The position numbers and the translations under genes are program-made. The notes under the pieces are model-generated. The model was not told where the DNA came from. It saw only the letters and a program-made list of their open reading frames with translations, and did no database searches. 64,000 nucleotides of DNA from positions 20,447,789 to 20,511,788 of the forward strand of contig NC_087062.1 of assembly GCF_963678635.1 (NCBI RefSeq), given 5' to 3'. This document shows positions 1-10,187 of the stretch, piece after piece (the first letter of the stretch is position 1; each line of letters starts with the position of its first letter). Origin of the DNA: Symsagittifera roscoffensis (taxonomy: Eukaryota; Xenacoelomorpha; Acoela; Convolutidae).

Positions 1-297
1 GCGTGTATTTTTTTCGATATTTTTACTTTTCTTTAAATTTTTGGTAATTACATCAATAAATTTGTTCAGTTCAATTGTTTACAAATATTTAGTTTATTTT
101 ATTATTCTTCAGAACCAAATCTTCAGCCTCTGAAGATGACATTGAAGAGAGCTGTGATTTTTTAAAACTTCGACAGTTGATTTAATCTGAATCTTCTGCA
201 TCAGCCAGCTTCCATGGTTTCACAGGGAATAAATCGTGACCTGAAGCAATTATTTTCTTAGTGTTTTTTTTTTGCAAATTTTGTGGTCAAAAAGCGA
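1..297. other. AT-rich flank, no gene seen
   Basis: No convincing exon, RNA gene or repeat terminus is visible. It lies just downstream of the last FBXO16-like exon and may hold that gene's 3' untranslated region. Confidence 0.4.
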
Positions 298-777
298 TCA
301 AAGGTAATTCGTAGTGTAACTACAAAAATGTTTATCAGTTATTTCTATATTATCGATTGACAAAATGTGTTTATTACACGAGCTGTTTTCCTGGATACCT
401 CTAAAAACACTCCTAAATGTTCTATATATTTTTAAGTGAAAAATTAACGCACTTGGTAAATCTCTGCTAGTCCTTGTTATTCCGATCGACTTGGAAGGAG
501 AAGGAGCTCTAAGTTTTGCTCTCGGGTCATCCCCGCCCGGACCGACTGGTAGTCCGAACATAGGAGTCGTGCCCGAGAACGAGGCTGTCAATTGTTTGCT
601 CTCGGGTGACGACTCGGTACTGTTTTCTCTCTCGGCTTGTTCGTAATTGGGACTCGGTCGCTGTTCGTGTTTGGATAGAGATTGAGTGACTGACATTGAG
701 TTTCTGAGAATCGACTTGACAGGGGATGTTTGGGTCCTAATGAGAGATCCGGTCTCGGCGTAATTTTTCTGCATTTC
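298..777 (-). CDS. FBXO16: FBXO16-like exon 7 (Ser/Pro-rich C-terminus)
   Basis: From a TTTAG acceptor at 778-780, phase 0, to a TGA at 298. The first ~105 codons are Ser/Thr/Pro/Glu-rich and more GC-rich than their surroundings, as expected for a disordered coding tail. The last ~50 codons are AT-rich and may be intron or UTR read-through beyond a donor-like GTGCGT at 452-447. Confidence 0.6.
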   Translation of the reverse strand, partial: EMQKNYAETGSLIRTQTSPVKSILRNSMSVTQSLSKHEQRPSPNYEQAERENSTESSPESKQLTASFSGTTPMFGLPVGPGGDDPRAKLRAPSPSKSIGITRTSRDLPSALIFHLKIYRTFRSVFRGIQENSSCNKHILSIDNIEITDKHFCSYTTNYL

Positions 778-3700
778 CTAAAGATCAAAGTATAAAATTA
801 GCATTTTTTTACATCCAAATGTCTGTTTGTCCAAAATATAGACATTTTTTTGAAACCGTCCCTAATAAATATAACGGTGCTCTAAAACTTTTATAACTTT
901 TAAAATGCCTGTCTTAATTTGCAAATTGTACCTACTTTATTTGCTCACAAAAAAGCAATCACTGTTTTGTAATATGAGTCAATCATGTTTTTACGCAGCT
1001 TGCGTTTTAAATTTAGATTGTCTATCAAAAATGAATCTATTAAGGAATGAAACAAATGGGCACCTGAATCATCTTTGAGCTGGTATGGTGTCCTGCCGCG
1101 GCTTTGTAGCCAGGTGGTGACTTCTGACTATGACTCAGTGGTTGGGGAAGAGTAAAACCTGGGGGAATATTGACCCCTGTCATCGACTTTCTCATCATTT
1201 CTTCTCGCTTGGATTGCATTGCTTTTTGCCTACAAAATAGCATTCGATCTTGGACCTTATCAACGTAAAAAAATAGATTATTCATTAACAATTTTTTTAA
1301 AAAAAGCAGATCTCCAAGAGTGAATAAAAAAGAATTATAGAAAAAAAATAAATTTTTAAACTAATTGTAACAGAAATGTCAATTTTTCGATGTTTTTTCG
1401 GAAATTCAAATTTTTTAGTTTTTTAGAAAATTAGCTCACTTTTTGTCAGCAAATAAGTACTGACTCCTGTCTCGGCTGTCATCATTGTCCAAGAAGTTGT
1501 ATCTAATGAGATCTGTTGGGTGTCTATCATTGGCCTTCCACGGAGGAGGGTCGAACGAGGAGGAAGTGCCTCCCATCGTGCTACGTCTGTTGCTGCCGCG
1601 AGAGGGCGATGCTTCCTCCAAGTCATGGTGGTCACGACTGTGTTTGGAGGCAGACTTCTTCTTCTCAGAAGCTGGTTCGGGATCCTAAATTTCAGCGTCT
1701 AGTAAACACAGTTTTGTTAAATTAATATATTTGAGTAATTATCAAGATGCAGATTTGTAGAATATAGATAAATAGAGATTCACAAAAGACTAACTGAGAA
1801 TCTACTTTGCCGTTTTTGTTCGTTCTTCCATTTGATATACCTCTGCAAAATAAGGTGGTTACCGTTAAAATTACACAGGAATTGAACTGGGCACAAAATA
1901 AGGCCCGTTTACATTCGCCTTCCTCGCCTCTCATTTCTTATAACTTATAGGTTATAAAAATATAAGTGTATAGAAAAAGATATTCAGGGCTCCTTAAAAG
2001 TTGCTTAAAAAATGACATGAATTTTCAGGTTTACGGCAAAATCTTTAAAAAAAAGATCACACCGATGAAAATGTGCGAGTTTAAGTGATTGCTCCCGGGC
2101 AGGCTCGAACTGCCGACATCCGCATTGCTCATACTGTCTATAAGTACGGCGCTCTAACCGACTGAGCTACGGGAGCATGACTATCGTGCAATGGTAAAAA
2201 GTTGGGTTGTCGCTGCTGGAACTTAGGCGGAAGTACGAATATAAAGAATCACAAATACAAAAAAAATATCCACAAAAATGTAAAACAGCGCCAAATTAAA
2301 AACTTCAAAAACTGTAATTTTACACTTGCGGAACTCACTGGGTTGTTGAGGATGAGGTCCTCGACTTTTTGGATGTAGTTTCTTTTCCAGATGCCAGTTT
2401 CGAAAGGGGTCGGTTTGAAACCCAGATCCCATCCGAATCTCAAGTTCTTCGCCATCCATAGCACATCCTCTTCTGTCAAGTATTTCCAGAACCAACACAC
2501 CTGGAAAAGTTCAGTTTTATCATGCATATCAGGAGATCTACTGACATTCTTGCAGGCTATTTTCCTTGCAGCTCTCTAATATTCTGGAACAATTCATCAT
2601 TGGAGTTTTTTGATAAAATGACCCTATTTGAAAAAATTGGATCAAAAAGTAAAATTGCCTTTTTTCCACTTTTCACCCGACATTTGAAATTCATTTTTGA
2701 AAAAAAAAAAATTATTTTACGTTGTATAATAGTGTAATGAAATTTTGCACCGTGAACAAGCTAAAAATTGTGAACAGATTTGTTCTTCATACCTTACATC
2801 GTAACATCAAGCATTCAGCCGTAACAACACTAAAGACAACTGAGAAAATAAAAATTATGAAATGTGAGGGGAAGTGGAAAAGAGCCGATAAAACTTTATT
2901 TCGCTAAGAAATCTGAAAATTAAATTCCTTTTTCGAAACTAGAAGCCGATCAGATTTTTGCGCGCCATTTCAGCTTTCATAGCTGGAGAGTAAGTGAATT
3001 TGAATTGAAAAATAGCCAACAGACAGTTGGAAAAAAATCACTGAACGCAGGTAAGCAGAAAAAAAACACTGGCTTGCTTTTGAAAACATCTCAGCTTTTT
3101 TGAAGAAAAAGATGGTTTAAGGTTCTTTGAATTTCTAGAAAATTTTTATGACTGGCACTTGTTGATAAAAATAACCTAATGTGAAAAGTTTGAATCAATA
3201 GGTAAATTGTTTTTTTTTGGAAAAACTGAAAATTGAATTCTATTTTCGAAACTAGACGTCGATCACGTTTTTCGTGATTTTTACATTTTTGCTGTTTGAT
3301 AGTGGAGATTGCCTTCTTTTCAACAAAAGAAATGAATTGATTTCCAATCAGACTAATTAAAAAATAAACCGTAAAAAAGTTACTTTGAGCTTGAATATTT
3401 TCTAAGACTTTTCCTAGAAAAACATCGCGACCTTTGAAAGAGTCTGAACTACGTTCATCGACTCTTACTCATAATTTCACTATATCTAACTCTTCGAAAT
3501 TAGATTTTTCTAATTTTAACAGGTATAGCGCGTTGCTGTTTAATTAGCGGTGAATATTGCAATCAAGTTTTTCTGGCAATAAAACAGAGTTTTTCCACTC
3601 CCCCGTCGGTTTGCAAGATTTGCAAAACTAATTTTACTTTGTGATAATGTAATGAAATTTTGCATGGTGAAAAAAATACTATAGAAAACATATTTCTCAT

Positions 3701-6700
3701 TCACACTTTACATCGCCACATCACACCTTCAGTCATAATAAAACAAAGACGACTTAAAAAATTGAAATGTGGGTCGGGGGAAAAGTTTAATGCAGGGGAT
3801 CGATCAGAAAAACCCAGATGATTGATCGGAAATCTAAAAACATACGAGCTTCAGGTCTAGCGTCTAGCATAATGATATTGCATGAAACTAGCGACTTTAA
3901 GCCGCAAAAAAGAAAAATAGCGACCTTAAGTCGCAAAAAAGTTTTGCTCAACAACAAAAACTCAGTGTGGAATAGAGGGGGAAAAAGAAAATGACTATGC
4001 TTCGACAGACTTGATACCCTTTCAAGAATCCTCTGCAAATTGTAGTAAGTTCGATCGATATATTATTATGATGCTAGATTGCAATGAAAATAAATTTCAA
4101 TAAATTCAAGATAAAATTGAAGACTAAAATTACATTCTGGAAATTAGTCAAAATTTTTTGAACTTTTTTGGAGCCCGAATCTCGACCAAATGTGCTTCAA
4201 TTCGATACCACATTTGAACCCCTTCGAGTTTTCTTTGAGGTTGCGAGAAGTGGGCGAAAAGCACACTTGCTAATTAGAAGTTTTACCACTGTTTTGTGGT
4301 AGTCCCGTGTGCGCTCTTGATATCTGGGTGCCAAAGTTTTGCAACAGGTCCCACCCATTTTAAGGATCAGTTTTGAGGTCTTTTTGAGATCTTTTTGAGG
4401 TCTTAAGCATAAAAATTATAGCACCTCCACAAGAGGCTTAATTTTTGCATTGTCATTAAAACAGTCGCTGTGGGCTTTTTGCACTACCCCCATTTTCGGA
4501 AATTTTTCATTCTAAAGGCGTGTTAGGTGTAGTTATGGCTAAGCGCGTAATGTTACGGAGTAATGTATAAATAAAATTGTTAGCTTCATTAAATTAGCTT
4601 CAGAAGTTGTAAAGTTGCGTTGCACTACGACTATGATAAAGTAGTTTTTCAAAAAAAAAAATCAAATGTGGGGGTAAGTGGAAAAGTGTCTCGATGTGCT
4701 TTCAACCATAAGTGCAATTATACAAAACGGCAATCATATATTGTTAGTACTAGATTAAGCGCTGCATAGAGTTATGATTTATGCTTGCATAAATAAACGT
4801 ACTTTTTCTATTTCACAGAGCATGTTACGTTTTTTTTTTCATTTGATAGAATTATGTAGAGGAGTGCTATAATAGGAAAGACACCAAATTTAGATTTTTC
4901 CCCTCCCCCGCCCCTATTTGATTTATAGGCTCGAGTTTTTTTAACGTTGTCATAAAGCAGCCATTGATAAACTAACGGCTCTTTTCCAGTTCATTCCCCT
5001 CCCCCCTGATTTTTTTGAAATTCAATATATGAAAGTCTATTTAAAATAATTTTTCATGTTAAATATTGCATCAAAACGTGTCAGCGTGAACAGGTGAACA
5101 AAATTCTACAACATTTCTAACATGCAAATTGCCGTGTAAACAATTTTCGAACAGCTTTGTTTTGTAATTTTACGAGGGGGGTGGAAACCGGAAAAGAGCC
5201 AAAGTATCAAACTAATTCTCACCAACGGATAATTAGGGATGTGTTCTTGGAGCCGGTATGAGCTGATTTTTTGAAGAAGTAGGCGCCAAAAAGATTAAAA
5301 CTCGAGAAAGCAAATTGATTTAAAACCTGATTTAGAATAACGCTTCCAGTCATAAAAAAAACTTCTAATATCAGTGTTGTGGAGGTGGCTATGCTTCAAC
5401 CCTTGCACACATCCCGATCTGGGCTCTTTTCCAGTTCCCCCTTTCAAAAAACCGGGTTTTATGTTTGTTTTACGTGTTATTACGGCTAAATGCGTGATGT
5501 TACGCTGTAAAGTATGAAGAGCAAATCTGTTCACAGTTGTCGATTTGTTCACCACGCCAAATTTCATTGCATTATGACAACGTTAAATAAGCTTTTCAAA
5601 ATTGAATTTGAAAGGGGGGGGGGGAACTCGAAAAGAGCCCCGATCTGGTCCAAATAAAAACATTTGACACTGCACATCTGCACACCTTTCCTACCAATCT
5701 ATATATTTGTAAGCGTTTCCTACCAATCTATATATTTGTAAACTTTATCAGTGAAATGTTCATGGTAACCCTAAATTCGAAACAATCTATTATAATAATA
5801 ATATATTTTTTGATACTGTTGTTATTTGTGCACCTGTGAGCATCTGCAGAGACTGCGTGGATCCAGAAATGAGAATATATAGAGAGACAGATGTCTGGGG
5901 AGAACTCTGGTGAAGTCCAGTTGTCTGGCCGGAAATGTCTTCTTGAGGTGTGTCTCTGCGAACTGCTTCTGCTCATTGCGACTGTTCTCCAGTAGATCTT
6001 GCAGAATAACCACTCTTTGCTCATTGGTCCACTTTTGCCACTGTATAAAAAATAATTTCTCATCTTTGCTTCAAAGTCGATGCACCAAATCTTTTGCAGG
6101 AGTTGGTAAAAACATGAATAATTTTTCTTCATGTCAAATAAATCAAATAATCAAGGAAATATTTGATTTATTCTCAAGCACAGACCACAAATGGATCATT
6201 AGGGATTTCAAAACATCGACTTTTGATTTAAAAAAAAGGGCTTGAAAATTAATCCTTCCCTCGAAAAGTCATCAACAATTGATCCACAAAAAATTGGGTC
6301 CATTGAAAAGGAACCTGAAACTGAAGCAAATAAACCCGAAAAGGGGTCTTCCCCCGACTGCACCTTAAATCTTTTGATCAAAACAGTTTTTTGCTATCAT
6401 GATGAGTTCTTTTTTTATACTTTTGATTATATGGCTTCTCTGGCTGTTGTTCCGACCATTTGAAAAATGTGGAGGAACTTTGAATTCGGGTGTGTTTTAG
6501 TTTTTTTGTTTTGTTTTCCAGGCAAAATAAGGTTCCACAATTAATTATCGGTATGGGTCGAGTAATGTATCATATTAATGCCCTTTAAATCGTGATTCAA
6601 ACGATTTTATGAAATTTTGAAGAAAAAAGTTATCTCAGTGTCGAGAATTTTCTCAGTGTCGAGAAGTTGATATTTTTATTTTTGTTTTTGACCTAATTTC

Positions 6701-7240
6701 AAGCTAATAAAGTGAGCGGGCAGGCTTACAATAGCTTATTTATGCTTAGTTTAAACCGTGGAAACTTGATTTTTTTATTTAAAGTTTTTTTTGAAGTTTT
6801 TAGAGCCAATGTGGGAACCAAAAACTTCAAATTTAAAAAAAGGTCAGCAAAGAAATTTGAAAAAATTTGGAAACTTATTTGAATTTTTCTAACGATTTTT
6901 TTATGATTCATTTTTCTACAAAACTGCTTACTTTACTGTGACTGCTGAATGTGCCTAAGTTCCTTTCTTTGTTCAGATTTTTTTATCACACCACACATAA
7001 AAAACGACATCAATTTGAAAAATGGAAGAACTTACCCACTTAAAGAGAAGAGCTCGCCTTTCTTCGAATAACTGAAACAAACATTTTGGCGCTGTATAGG
7101 TTACGAGCCAAGTTTGACAAAACAAAAATTTATTTTAATTTAACTCTAAATTCACCCTTATAATTTACCTGCTCGTTTGCAGCCGATCCCTTCTTCAGTG
7201 GCGTCCAGCTACTTTTCAGGGCACCAGTATTGTTCATCAT
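298..7240 (-). CDS. FBXO16: F-box only protein 16 homologue, seven exons
   Basis: F-box proteins are substrate receptors of SCF ubiquitin ligases and bind Skp1 through the F-box. Coding exons, in order: 7240-7169, 7071-7036, 6040-5834, 2500-2339, 1684-1440, 1229-1064, 777-298. All splice sites are GT-AG and the phases agree, giving about 455 residues. Recognisable FBXO16 signatures are SSWTPL near the N-terminus, LFEERRALLFKW in exon 2, the F-box in exons 3-4 (LPRHLSLYIFSFLDPRSLCR then WFWKYL), FKPTPFETGIWKRNYIQ, and PPPWKANDRHPTDLIRYNF in exon 5. Vertebrate FBXO16 is near 290 residues, so the Ser/Pro-rich last exon is an extension and its true end is uncertain. A donor-like site at 452 could end it earlier. 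Introns are packed with transposons, and one holds a tRNA gene. Substrate unknown. Identification rests on remembered family motifs. Confidence 0.9.
1064..1229 (-). CDS. FBXO16: FBXO16-like exon 6
   Basis: A 166-nt exon whose first base completes the codon left by exon 5, using a TTTTGTAG acceptor and a CAG/GTGCCC donor. It encodes QKAMQSKREEMMRKS, reminiscent of the vertebrate C-terminus. The open frame continues upstream through VQDRM, which also resembles the family, so an earlier acceptor at AAG (about 1251) is possible. That site would need a different phase from exon 5. Confidence 0.7.
1440..1684 (-). CDS. FBXO16: FBXO16-like exon 5
   Basis: A 245-nt exon from an ATTTAG acceptor to a GTGAGC donor, leaving two bases of a split codon. 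It encodes a Lys/Ser-rich stretch, then PPPWKANDRHPTDLIRYNF and LDNDD, matching the C-terminal conserved block of vertebrate FBXO16. Confidence 0.85.
2091..2176 (-). tRNA. tRNA-Ile (anticodon UAU) with a 13-nt intron
   Basis: On the minus strand the acceptor arms GCTCCCG and CGGGAGC pair perfectly, with discriminator A at 2090. The D arm is GCTCAGTCGGTTAGAGC. The anticodon stem CCGTA pairs with TGCGG, the loop CTTATA holds anticodon TAT at 2142-2140, and the T arm is GGCAG TTCGAGC CTGCC. An intron at 2138-2126 follows position 37, as is usual for animal tRNA-Ile(UAU). It lies in the FBXO16-like intron between exons 4 and 5, on the same strand. Confidence 0.95.
2339..2500 (-). CDS. FBXO16: FBXO16-like exon 4 (F-box end and conserved tail)
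   Basis: Fifty-four codons from a TTTTCCAG acceptor to a GTGAGT donor, phase 0. VCWFWKYLTEEDVLWM completes the F-box and FKPTPFETGIWKRNYIQ is the FBXO16-specific block. It is separated from exon 3 by a 3.3-kb intron full of small inverted-repeat elements. Confidence 0.9.
2657..2886. mobile_element. GGCTCTTTTCC-family inverted-repeat element, diverged
   Basis: The right end reads GGAAGTGGAAAAGAGCC and the left end is its diverged inverse (GCCTTTTTTCCACTTTTCACC). The interior shares ATGAAATTTTGCA...GTGAACA with other copies. It lies in FBXO16-like intron 3. Confidence 0.6.
3595..3785. mobile_element. GGCTCTTTTCC-family element, degraded
   Basis: Interior words (AATGAAATTTTGCATGGTGA, ACTTTACATCGCCACATCA) match the 2657-2886 copy. 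Both termini are eroded, with only CCACTCCCCC and GGGGGAAAAG left. Confidence 0.45.
4471..4692. mobile_element. GGCTCTTTTCC-family element, degraded
   Basis: The left part GGGCTTTTTGCACTACCCCC and right part GGGGGTAAGTGGAAAAGTG are inverse. The interior TATGGCTAAGCGCGTAATGTTACGG matches the 5422-5639 copy. Confidence 0.5.
4977..5200. mobile_element. GGCTCTTTTCC-family element
   Basis: Ends GGCTCTTTTCCAG and GGAAAAGAGCC are inverse. The length of 224 bp fits the family. I see no clear 8-bp target duplication. Confidence 0.65.
5422..5639. mobile_element. GGCTCTTTTCC-family element with perfect 8-bp target duplication
   Basis: The termini GGCTCTTTTCCAGTTCCCCC and its inverse bound 218 bp. CCGATCTG occurs directly before (5414-5421) and directly after (5640-5647). 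An 8-bp duplication with short inverted repeats is typical of hAT-superfamily non-autonomous elements. It is the best reference copy in this window. Confidence 0.85.
5687..5744. repeat. 29-bp tandem duplication
   Basis: Two nearly identical copies of a 29-bp unit beginning TTTCCTACCAATCTATATAT, in intron 3 of the FBXO16-like gene. Confidence 0.9.
5834..6040 (-). CDS. FBXO16: FBXO16-like exon 3 (F-box, first half)
   Basis: Sixty-nine codons from a TATACAG acceptor to a GTGCAC donor, phase 0 at both ends. It opens with WQKWTNEQR and ends in the F-box core LPRHLSLYIFSFLDPRSLCR, which carries the LP...IFSFLDP..L pattern that contacts Skp1 in F-box proteins. Confidence 0.9.
6449..6968 (+). mobile_element. 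GTTCCGACC-family interspersed repeat
   Basis: It starts GTTCCGACCATTTG, continues GGAACTTTGAATTCGGGTGTG, and carries GAGCGGGCAGGCTTACAATAGC near the middle. A second copy is at 35708-36222 and an inverted one at 46380-47055. It lies in FBXO16-like intron 2. No coding capacity seen. Confidence 0.6.
7036..7071 (-). CDS. FBXO16: FBXO16-like exon 2 (36-nt microexon)
   Basis: Twelve codons, LFEERRALLFKW, between a TTTCAG acceptor and a GTAAG donor, both phase 0. The EERRALL-KW string is characteristic of FBXO16 just ahead of the F-box. It is too short to be found by ORF length. Confidence 0.85.
7169..7240 (-). CDS. FBXO16: FBXO16-like exon 1 (start codon)
   Basis: Twenty-four codons from a double ATG (7240) to a GTAAAT donor, ending in phase 0. 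It contains the family motif SSWTPL, which supports this as the true N-terminus. The second ATG directly follows the first, so either may be used. Confidence 0.8.
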
Positions 7241-7997
7241 TAAATCCCTTCAGATTGGGAGCAGTAGTTCAACAAAATGGCGCAAAAATTGTTTAAAACA
7301 CAAATGGTTAGCTGAATAAATTTGATCTGATATAACTCATTGTATCATAGATTGTTTTTTACAGCTTAAGGGACTGACTCATTTTTGCTTTACACGGATG
7401 AGGCTTCAAAAACGCACGTGCAAATTTATTATACTGTACTGAAATTTTTGTAACAGAACCATTTTTTGGTACAAAATAGAATCACAGATAGATCCGATAT
7501 ATGTGAAAAATTTGATTACATGCGATTCAGTGGCATGGTTTTTTTCAAAAACTGCTGCAAAAAGCATGCAGCTCGCGTTTAGCTATAATAATTAAGTTAA
7601 TTAAGCTATAAGTAAAACAACTATAAAATAGAAAACTTGAGAGAAAAGAAGCCAGTTTTGATAGCCTTACAAATCAACAAGGTACATAATATAAGCACTG
7701 CACTGGTCTGCTGATTGTTGGATGTTGACCTTAGTAAATTTTCCTTTTTCATGAGAACTTGATCTCCTACTGCGGCTAAATGCGTGATTTATTGTAAACA
7801 GCAACAAAATAGTTTTTTAACATTGAAATTCAAGTATATGTGAAAGATCGGGGGGGGGGGGGGGGGTGTGTTGAAAAAGTGTTGCATGCCAATCTCAAGT
7901 CACCTCGCATGCCAATCTTCATGACAATTCGACTGCGTGAACAAAAATTAAGAAATTGACAAATCACAAATGGGAAAACGGCATAAAAGTCAATAGC
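7241..7997. other. Upstream of the FBXO16-like start, no gene seen
   Basis: Probable 5' flank of the FBXO16-like gene. Part of a GGCTCTTTTCC-family copy (GCGGCTAAATGCGTGAT to a G tract at about 7850-7866) lies near 7770-7880. No clear promoter motif. Confidence 0.35.
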
Positions 7998-8207
7998 GGC
8001 TCTGTTCCCCCCCCCCCCACATGCAAATTTTTATATTTGAAGTCACTGTTCACTTTGTCCGATTGTCATGAAAATTGACATGCCGACTAATTAGGCTATA
8101 ACAAACATATTTGGTCTTCATAATTAACCTTGAAAAACCACTCGATAGACCATAAACTTCATATTTGTGTGAGGTGGGGGGGGGGGGGGGGTTGAGGAAA
8201 AAGAGCT
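7998..8207. mobile_element. GGCTCTTTTCC-family element
   Basis: Starts GGCTCTGTTCCCCCC and ends GGAAAAAGAGCT after a long G tract. The flanks TCAATAGC and TTGATAGC match at 6 of 8 positions, consistent with an old 8-bp target duplication. Confidence 0.7.
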
Positions 8208-8276
8208 TTGATAGCTTCGGTAAAGTCATAAAATACTAACAAAACTTAATGATAATACGCTCTGGCTTAAAGATAC

Positions 8277-8793
8277 CAGCAGGAATAGTAGCGGACTTTG
8301 GAGGGGCGCACTTTCACCTCAGGGGTACGACCCCCTGCCGACTCAAAGGGTCCCCCTTTATACTATGTTGAGATCTCAAGTTTTGGCTGAACGACCCTAA
8401 AGATTGAATTTCAGAAAAAATCAAAGTGGGACTAGAAAAGAGTCGGGGTCTTACGAGGTTAAGTATGAAAACCACGTTTGTAATGGCTTTTTGTAACAAT
8501 CGGACAAAGTTAACAGAAAAAAATTATTTGTAAAAGTTCGCATTTTTAAATTTGGTGGAAAAGGAAAAAACCCCAATATATACTGATTTTTGATTTTGAG
8601 GGGAAAGAGTCCGCAAAATAAAAAAACGCTTTTCTTGGCCCGTTTTTTTAATCAAAATTTTGCTTGCGACGCTTAAATAGAGTCTTTATAGTAATTCGTG
8701 AGAGCTCAGAAAACATTTTGGCCGACTAAAAACTTTTTTTTTGAGAAAATCGACTCCCCTCCCTCTCTTGAGAAAATCCTAGAAATGCCCCTG
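8277..8793. mobile_element. CAGGGGCGGAT-family (hAT-like) element, diverged
   Basis: Shares with the 27643 copy the blocks GGGGTACGACCCCCTGCCGA, AAAGGGTCCCCCTTTA and the right terminus GAGAAAATCCTAGAAATGCCCC. The left end is eroded. An unrelated insert seems to sit near 8410-8540. Confidence 0.6.
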
Positions 8794-9569
8794 AGCTGGA
8801 CCATTGTTTTTTTTAAATTAACCATCTAAAAAACGGAATAGTTTTCGTAGGCAAAGTAAATTGCCCATCAAAAAACTGTTTTTCAAACGCGAAACTAAAA
8901 ATTTTTCAGGCCATTATTTGTCCCTATTTAAAAATTGTTTTTTAGCGTCCATTTTGACCAACCAACTATCGCTAAAACTAAACTGTCTAAAGGCGCTTTT
9001 GGCAAAAATATACCAATGTTTGGTCAAATTTTTCCAAGAAGGTTCCAAGAAGTTTGACTAAAACGCATACAGTTCTAGAATGATAGCGTTTCATGCTGTT
9101 CTCAGAGAGCTTCAAAAACGTATTGTGTTGACCAACAAAATGTCAAAAACTATTCATTTCTGTTATGAAAATCAGCCTGCCTCTCAAGAAAGTCAGTTAT
9201 CAAAAAAGTTGCCATATGGACTGAATAGTTCAATCGAAACAGGTGCTGCCCAGAACTTTATCGTCAAAATTTCTATTTTTGTCATAGATTGGTACAAAGT
9301 AGCGTTGAAGATAACACTCAGTTAAAATATAATGATAACAAAACTAATAAATATCCACTAGTGACGAGATTGTTGAGAAATTTATATAAAGTGTTAGAAA
9401 CAGATTGCTTAGAACAAAGTCGGTACAATATGAAAGGGTCCAAAAAAAATCTCCCTGCAAGTTCCCGTACTTAACAAAAACTTGGAAACCAGATCTGAGC
9501 ATCTTAAAATCTTGCCTATTTCAGATCTTGTCCTGACATGGTGCATGTTTCGTTTGGGCATTGACATTT
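8794..9569. other. No gene seen
   Basis: AT-rich sequence with short open frames on both strands and no recognisable product or repeat terminus. Confidence 0.35.
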
Positions 9570-9635
9570 CTGAATCAGGACTGAGGCAGGTATGGATTTT
9601 CTCACAAATGCAGACCTGCTCAAGGCCTGATTCAG
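9570..9635. repeat. Imperfect hairpin of ~27-bp arms
   Basis: CTGAATCAGGACTGAGGCAG at the left is inverse to CTGCTCAAGGCCTGATTCAG at the right, separated by about 12 bases. Confidence 0.7.
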
Positions 9636-9696
9636 ACCTGGAACTTACACCGGGGAATTGGCGGTTGTGATAAACTGAGAATTGAAAACGGAGTTG

Positions 9697-10187
9697 ACGG
9701 AATATTTGTGCTCGGGGTGGTTTTTTTTCTTCAAACAAAGTTCGACTTTTTAACCAGCCATTTTTCACGGAATTTTTTTTGTCAAGCTAAAGGTATTGTT
9801 GTCCTCAGCTAAAATTTGAAAAAATGTTTCACCTGTAATTTTTTTCGTAAAGTTTTGGGGGTTCAAAAATTGCCATTTTGGCCAATCTGGGACAATAAAC
9901 GCGCGATATATTTCGCACTATTAACGCGTAAGCGGAGAGTTAATCCGTCTTAGAAATCGTTCCAAATTAGTTCAACGAAGCTTATTTGCCATAATTGATT
10001 TGTTACAAGTAGCGAAATCTATCATTTTGTACTTTATATGGCGTGTGGGGTATGCTTTTCAAAAAAAAACTCAATTTTTTTTCATTTTTTTCTACCTTTA
10101 AATTTTTCTTCACGTTATTTTTTGCTTCATAGACCTTTAAAAGCAGTCGAAACACTCAGGGTTTTGCCTTGGTACGAGCAGTCTTGT
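9697..10187 (+). mobile_element. Helentron-like (HINE) element, 5'-truncated
   Basis: Starts inside the family at GACGGAATATTTGTGCTCGG and runs through the AACGCGCGATATATTTCGC core and TATATGGCGTGTGGGG to ACGAGCAGTCTTG. The 3' hairpin is mutated (CAGGGTTTTGCCTTG). Confidence 0.75.

Noticed and set aside
9409-9768. 119-codon minus-strand and 62-codon plus-strand frames
   Set aside because: Both span a palindromic hairpin and run into a HINE element; the similar words on both strands reflect the inverted repeat.
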